From the NCBI GenBank assembly GCA_004195305.1, contig SDWN01000755.1, positions 1-7,224 on the forward strand: a stretch of DNA of 7,224 bases, given 5' to 3'. The position numbers and the translations under genes are program-made. A model generated the notes under the pieces. It made no database searches. It saw nothing but the letters and a program-made list of their open reading frames with translations, and had not been told where the DNA came from. Numbering within the stretch: position 1 is the first letter of the stretch; each line of letters begins with the position of its first letter. This document shows positions 5,934 to 7,224 of this stretch, one piece after another. The DNA is from Neptunomonas sp. GTDB lineage: Bacteria > Pseudomonadota > Gammaproteobacteria > Pseudomonadales > Balneatricaceae.

Positions 5934-6685
5934 TTGACGATCTTGGCTGGCTGCTGCAGGTCCTGGTTGTCGGCGTACTCGTCGATCCAGAATAACGTCG
6001 CCCCAATGACTGCGGCAGGCATAACCAGCAGATTCAGCAGCGGCACCAGCATCGCCAGCGACACCAGCCCCCCGAAACCCAGTGCGCTCAGGCGTTGTTG
6101 CTTGAGCAGACGTTTCATCTCTCCGAACTTAATCCGGTTGTTATCCATCGGGTAGTCGCAGAACTGAATCGCCATCATCCAGGCTCCGAACAGAAACCAG
6201 AGTAGCGGGCCGATCAGTGGCACAAAAGAGAGCAGTAGCAACAAGACCAGGCGGGGCAGGTAGTAGGTCCATTTCGCTGTCTCACGCAGCAGCGCATGGG
6301 GGACCGAGGCCAGCAACCCCTTCCAACCGTCATCATTTATTGTGACACCGCGTTGACGTTGTTCGACCCGCTCCGAGAGTAGGCCGTTAAAGGGGGCGGC
6401 GATAAAATTGGCGAACAGGGCAAAGCTGAAATAGACCCCGACCATCACCAGCAGGGCGAACAGCGGCCACAGCAGCCAATCAAGAAACCCCAGCCAGCCC
6501 GGAATCAGACCCAGCCAATAGTCAATCCAGCCGGAAAAATACTGGCTGAGCAGGTAGATGGCGACTGAAAATAACAGACTGTTGATTAGCAGAGGGACGA
6601 TGATGAACGGACGTAAATCCGGCTCGCCGAGCATTTTTAGGCCACGCAGCAGATACTGCGATCCGCGAATAGGGTTTCCTGCCAT
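5930..6685 (-). CDS. cysZ: CysZ-like sulfate transporter (EI24/CysZ family)
   Basis: CysZ is an inner-membrane protein that brings sulfate into the cell for cysteine synthesis. The 251-residue product matches E. coli CysZ (253 residues) in length and motifs. It shows an N-terminal amphipathic stretch with GLKMLGEPDLRPFIIVPLLIN, FANFIAAPFNGLLSE at 91-105, YYLPRLVLLLLLSFVPLIGPLLWFLFGAWMMAIQFCDYPMDN at 141-182, and VPLLNLLVMPAAVIGAT at 214-230. Hydrophobic segments lie at about 27-47, 68-93, 145-173 and 203-230. The ATG is supported by GGAGAG (complement of 6690-6695), four bases upstream. That site is partly inside a leader hairpin. The gene converges on phoR with a 4-base stop overlap and lies 58 bases downstream of a small membrane protein gene on the same strand, so the two may share a transcript. 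No cysteine-regulon operator was recognised. Confidence 0.93.
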   Translation of the reverse strand: MAGNPIRGSQYLLRGLKMLGEPDLRPFIIVPLLINSLLFSVAIYLLSQYFSGWIDYWLGLIPGWLGFLDWLLWPLFALLVMVGVYFSFALFANFIAAPFNGLLSERVEQRQRGVTINDDGWKGLLASVPHALLRETAKWTYYLPRLVLLLLLSFVPLIGPLLWFLFGAWMMAIQFCDYPMDNNRIKFGEMKRLLKQQRLSALGFGGLVSLAMLVPLLNLLVMPAAVIGATLFWIDEYADNQDLQQPAKIVN

Positions 6686-6686
6686 A

Positions 6687-6708
6687 GGGCTCTCCGATTG
6701 TAGAGCCC
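6687..6708 (-). promoter_or_regulatory. Leader hairpin covering the cysZ ribosome binding site
   Basis: On the minus strand GGGCTCT (6708-6702) and AGAGCCC (6693-6687) form a perfect 7-bp stem with an 8-base loop. The stem ends two bases before the cysZ ATG. The GGAGAG ribosome site lies half in the loop and half in the 3' arm, so folding would hinder initiation. This could be translational control or coupling to the upstream small gene. The structure is directly visible, but its function is inferred. Confidence 0.5.
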
Positions 6709-6713
6709 GGTAT

Positions 6714-6731
6714 GCCCTGATCGGTCAGGGC
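6714..6731. other. 7-bp hairpin between the small membrane protein gene and cysZ
   Basis: GCCCTGA (6714-6720) and TCAGGGC (6725-6731) are exact inverted repeats around TCGG (CCGA on the minus strand). The hairpin follows the small gene's stop on the minus strand by about 12 bases, the place for a terminator. No T-run follows, so full termination is unlikely. It more likely marks partial attenuation or 3'-end stabilisation ahead of cysZ. Confidence 0.45.
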
Positions 6732-6743
6732 CGCTGCGGCTCG

Positions 6744-6971
6744 TTAGGCGACTATCCAAGCGTTGCCAAAACGCAGCATGATACCCATGAACATCACTAT
6801 GAAGCCAATCCGATTGATGATGAACTCACGATGGTTCAGAGCCATCTCTGCCTGCCAGAAGCAGAGAACGGCCTTGTAGTGGCTGGTGCGCTTTAGGTAC
6901 AGGAACATAGAGAAGACGAGTACCGAAAAGCCTATCGATAACAGGGCTGTTTCCAAAATTTCTAGAATCAT
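6744..6971 (-). CDS. Small two-helix membrane protein, unknown function
   Basis: I do not recognise this 75-residue product. It has two hydrophobic segments, about 8-27 (TALLSIGFSVLVFSMFLYL) and 51-68 (INRIGFIVMFMGIMLRF). A polar, mildly basic linker with KRTSHYK, two cysteine/tryptophan-adjacent residues (CFW) and ALNHREF separates them. Both termini would lie on the same side of the membrane. A good ribosome site, GGAGA (complement of 6979-6983), lies 7 bases before the ATG, and base use resembles the neighbouring genes. These two points are the main reasons to call it real. It lies 58 bases upstream of cysZ on the same strand and could be co-transcribed with it, but nothing in its sequence links it to sulfate. 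No clear promoter was found upstream on this strand. Confidence 0.72.
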   Translation of the reverse strand: MILEILETALLSIGFSVLVFSMFLYLKRTSHYKAVLCFWQAEMALNHREFIINRIGFIVMFMGIMLRFGNAWIVA

Positions 6972-6998
6972 GAGCTATTCTCCGCCGGTAAATTATTA

Positions 6999-7027
6999 TT
7001 GTTTGTCGCGCAATAGGGCGATATTAA
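6999..7027 (+). promoter_or_regulatory. Possible sigma70 promoter facing the tandem small ORFs
   Basis: TTGTTT (6999-7004) is followed at exactly 17 bases by TATTAA (7022-7027). The matches to consensus are only 3 and 4 of 6. A transcript would begin near 7034, about 15 bases before the ATG at 7049. The match is weak and is reported because it is the best one facing the small ORFs in an otherwise empty, locally AT-rich spacer. Confidence 0.3.
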
Positions 7028-7048
7028 CCAAAACTGAGCACCGATAAC

Positions 7049-7159
7049 ATGGGACGATGGGCGCATGGGCTGCTGCATGGCGTTCTGTCATTCGGGCCGT
7101 TGAGCGGGTCTAATCAGGGGCTGAATTTAACCTTGTATGTTGGGGGGGAGTTAAGGTGA
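7049..7159 (+). CDS. Small ORF 1, 36 residues, contains FGPLSGSNQGLN
   Basis: This ATG-to-TGA frame encodes 36 residues, starting MGRWAHGLLHG and ending LYVGGELR, with FGPLSGSNQGLN at residues 15-26. I recognise no family. The case for coding is that the perfect 39-bp DNA repeat is read in the same frame in this ORF and the next one, and that the TGA overlaps the next ATG (TGATG, 7157-7161), as in translationally coupled genes. Against it, the ORF is short, the ribosome site is poor (GAG at 7036-7038), and a non-coding repeat could be open by chance. The peptide is glycine- and leucine-rich with no signal peptide or membrane helix of normal length. Confidence 0.3.
   Translation: MGRWAHGLLHGVLSFGPLSGSNQGLNLTLYVGGELR
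7090..7128 (+). repeat. 39-bp direct repeat, copy 1
   Basis: This copy is identical over 39 bases to 7176-7214, at an offset of 86 bases. The flanks differ, except for a shared AAC just downstream after a one-base length difference in the T-run. The ends ATTCGGGCC and GGGCTGAAT are near-inverted repeats (7 of 9), so each copy could fold into an imperfect stem of about 14 pairs with several mismatches. No further copy was seen within the window. Confidence 0.95.
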
Positions 7160-7224
7160 TGCTAGCGATACAGCTATTCGGGCCGTTGAGCGGGTCTAAT
7201 CAGGGGCTGAATTTTAACTATTTG
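7159..7224 (+). CDS. Small ORF 2, 5' end only, contains FGPLSGSNQGLN
   Basis: The frame opens at ATG 7159, overlapping the TGA of ORF 1, and is still open after 22 codons at the window edge (MLAIQLFGPLSGSNQGLNFNYL). It shares residues 7-18 exactly with residues 15-26 of ORF 1. A strong G-rich ribosome site (seven G then AG, 7142-7150) lies 8 bases upstream, making this the better supported of the two. It may be a full-length gene continuing beyond the window or another short unit. No family is recognised. Confidence 0.35.
   Translation, partial: MLAIQLFGPLSGSNQGLNFNYL
7176..7214 (+). repeat. 39-bp direct repeat, copy 2
   Basis: This is the second copy of the repeat at 7090-7128, separated from it by 47 bases that include a run of seven G. 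It ends 10 bases before the window edge, so whether the array continues with more units cannot be seen. The spacing of 86 is not a multiple of three, yet the overlapping stop/start resets the frame so that both copies encode the same peptide. Confidence 0.95.

Noticed and set aside
6730..6740. Palindrome GCCGC-T-GCGGC near the end of the small gene
   Set aside because: A one-base centre cannot form an RNA hairpin. It is also too short to call as a protein-binding site.
6558..6896. 112-codon plus-strand ORF across the start of cysZ and the small membrane protein gene
   Set aside because: It runs antisense through two minus-strand genes with good ribosome sites and through the hairpins between them. 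Its product resembles no family.
6984..7048. Sigma70 promoter for the small membrane protein gene on the minus strand
   Set aside because: AATAAT-like -10 candidates exist in the AT-rich stretch 6991-7000, but none has an acceptable -35 at 16-18 bases.
7125..7191. Integron attC-like pair: ATTTAAC (7125-7131) and GTTGAGC (7185-7191) fit the RYYYAAC and GTTRRRY cores
   Set aside because: The flanking bases inside the pair are not complementary (no L boxes), so the attC hairpin cannot form, and no integrase is in the window. The match is explained by the loose consensus.
1..7224. CRISPR array, tRNA, rRNA, insertion sequence or prophage genes
   Set aside because: No spaced repeat array, no tRNA/rRNA-like sequence, and no transposase or integrase reading frame was found. 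The only repeat is the pair at 7090 and 7176.

Overview
The window looks like a chromosomal segment of a gammaproteobacterium, most like the Pseudomonas/Oceanospirillales side of the class. The grounds are a ubiC-ubiA-phoB-phoR gene order, a PstB whose N-terminal region resembles the Pseudomonas form, and moderately GC-rich DNA with a uniform codon style across the main genes. Genus cannot be fixed from this sequence alone.

Layout. Positions 1-1781 (+) hold the end of a phosphate-uptake operon: the last codons of pstA, then pstB and phoU, closed by a strong bidirectional terminator (1830-1873). The HU gene (1891-2166, -) converges on phoU and shares that terminator. HU is transcribed divergently from ubiC (TTG start at 2331), which is followed by ubiA. 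These two encode the first committed steps of ubiquinone synthesis. A Pho-box-like element with a correctly spaced -10 (3805-3838) precedes phoB and phoR, the phosphate-starvation two-component system. The last bases of phoR overlap the last bases of the convergent cysZ (5930-6685, -). Upstream of cysZ on the same strand is a short two-helix membrane protein gene (6744-6971, -). Hairpins lie between the two genes, one of them over the cysZ ribosome site.

How the genes fit together. PstB energises high-affinity phosphate import. PhoU conveys the state of the transporter to the kinase PhoR, which phosphorylates PhoB. The Pho box suggests that PhoB controls its own gene. ubiCA sits between the two Pho blocks as an unrelated housekeeping pair. 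All of this is well-known biology.

The least explained part is the right end (about 6985-7224). It carries a 39-bp perfect direct repeat (7090-7128 and 7176-7214). Each copy lies, in the same reading frame, inside one of two tandem small reading frames. The two frames overlap at a TGATG stop/start, and the second has a G-rich Shine-Dalgarno and runs off the window. Both would encode the segment FGPLSGSNQGLN. This is either a family of tandem small-peptide genes or a non-coding dispersed repeat that happens to be open. It is the best candidate here for something undescribed, but the evidence is limited to about 180 bases.
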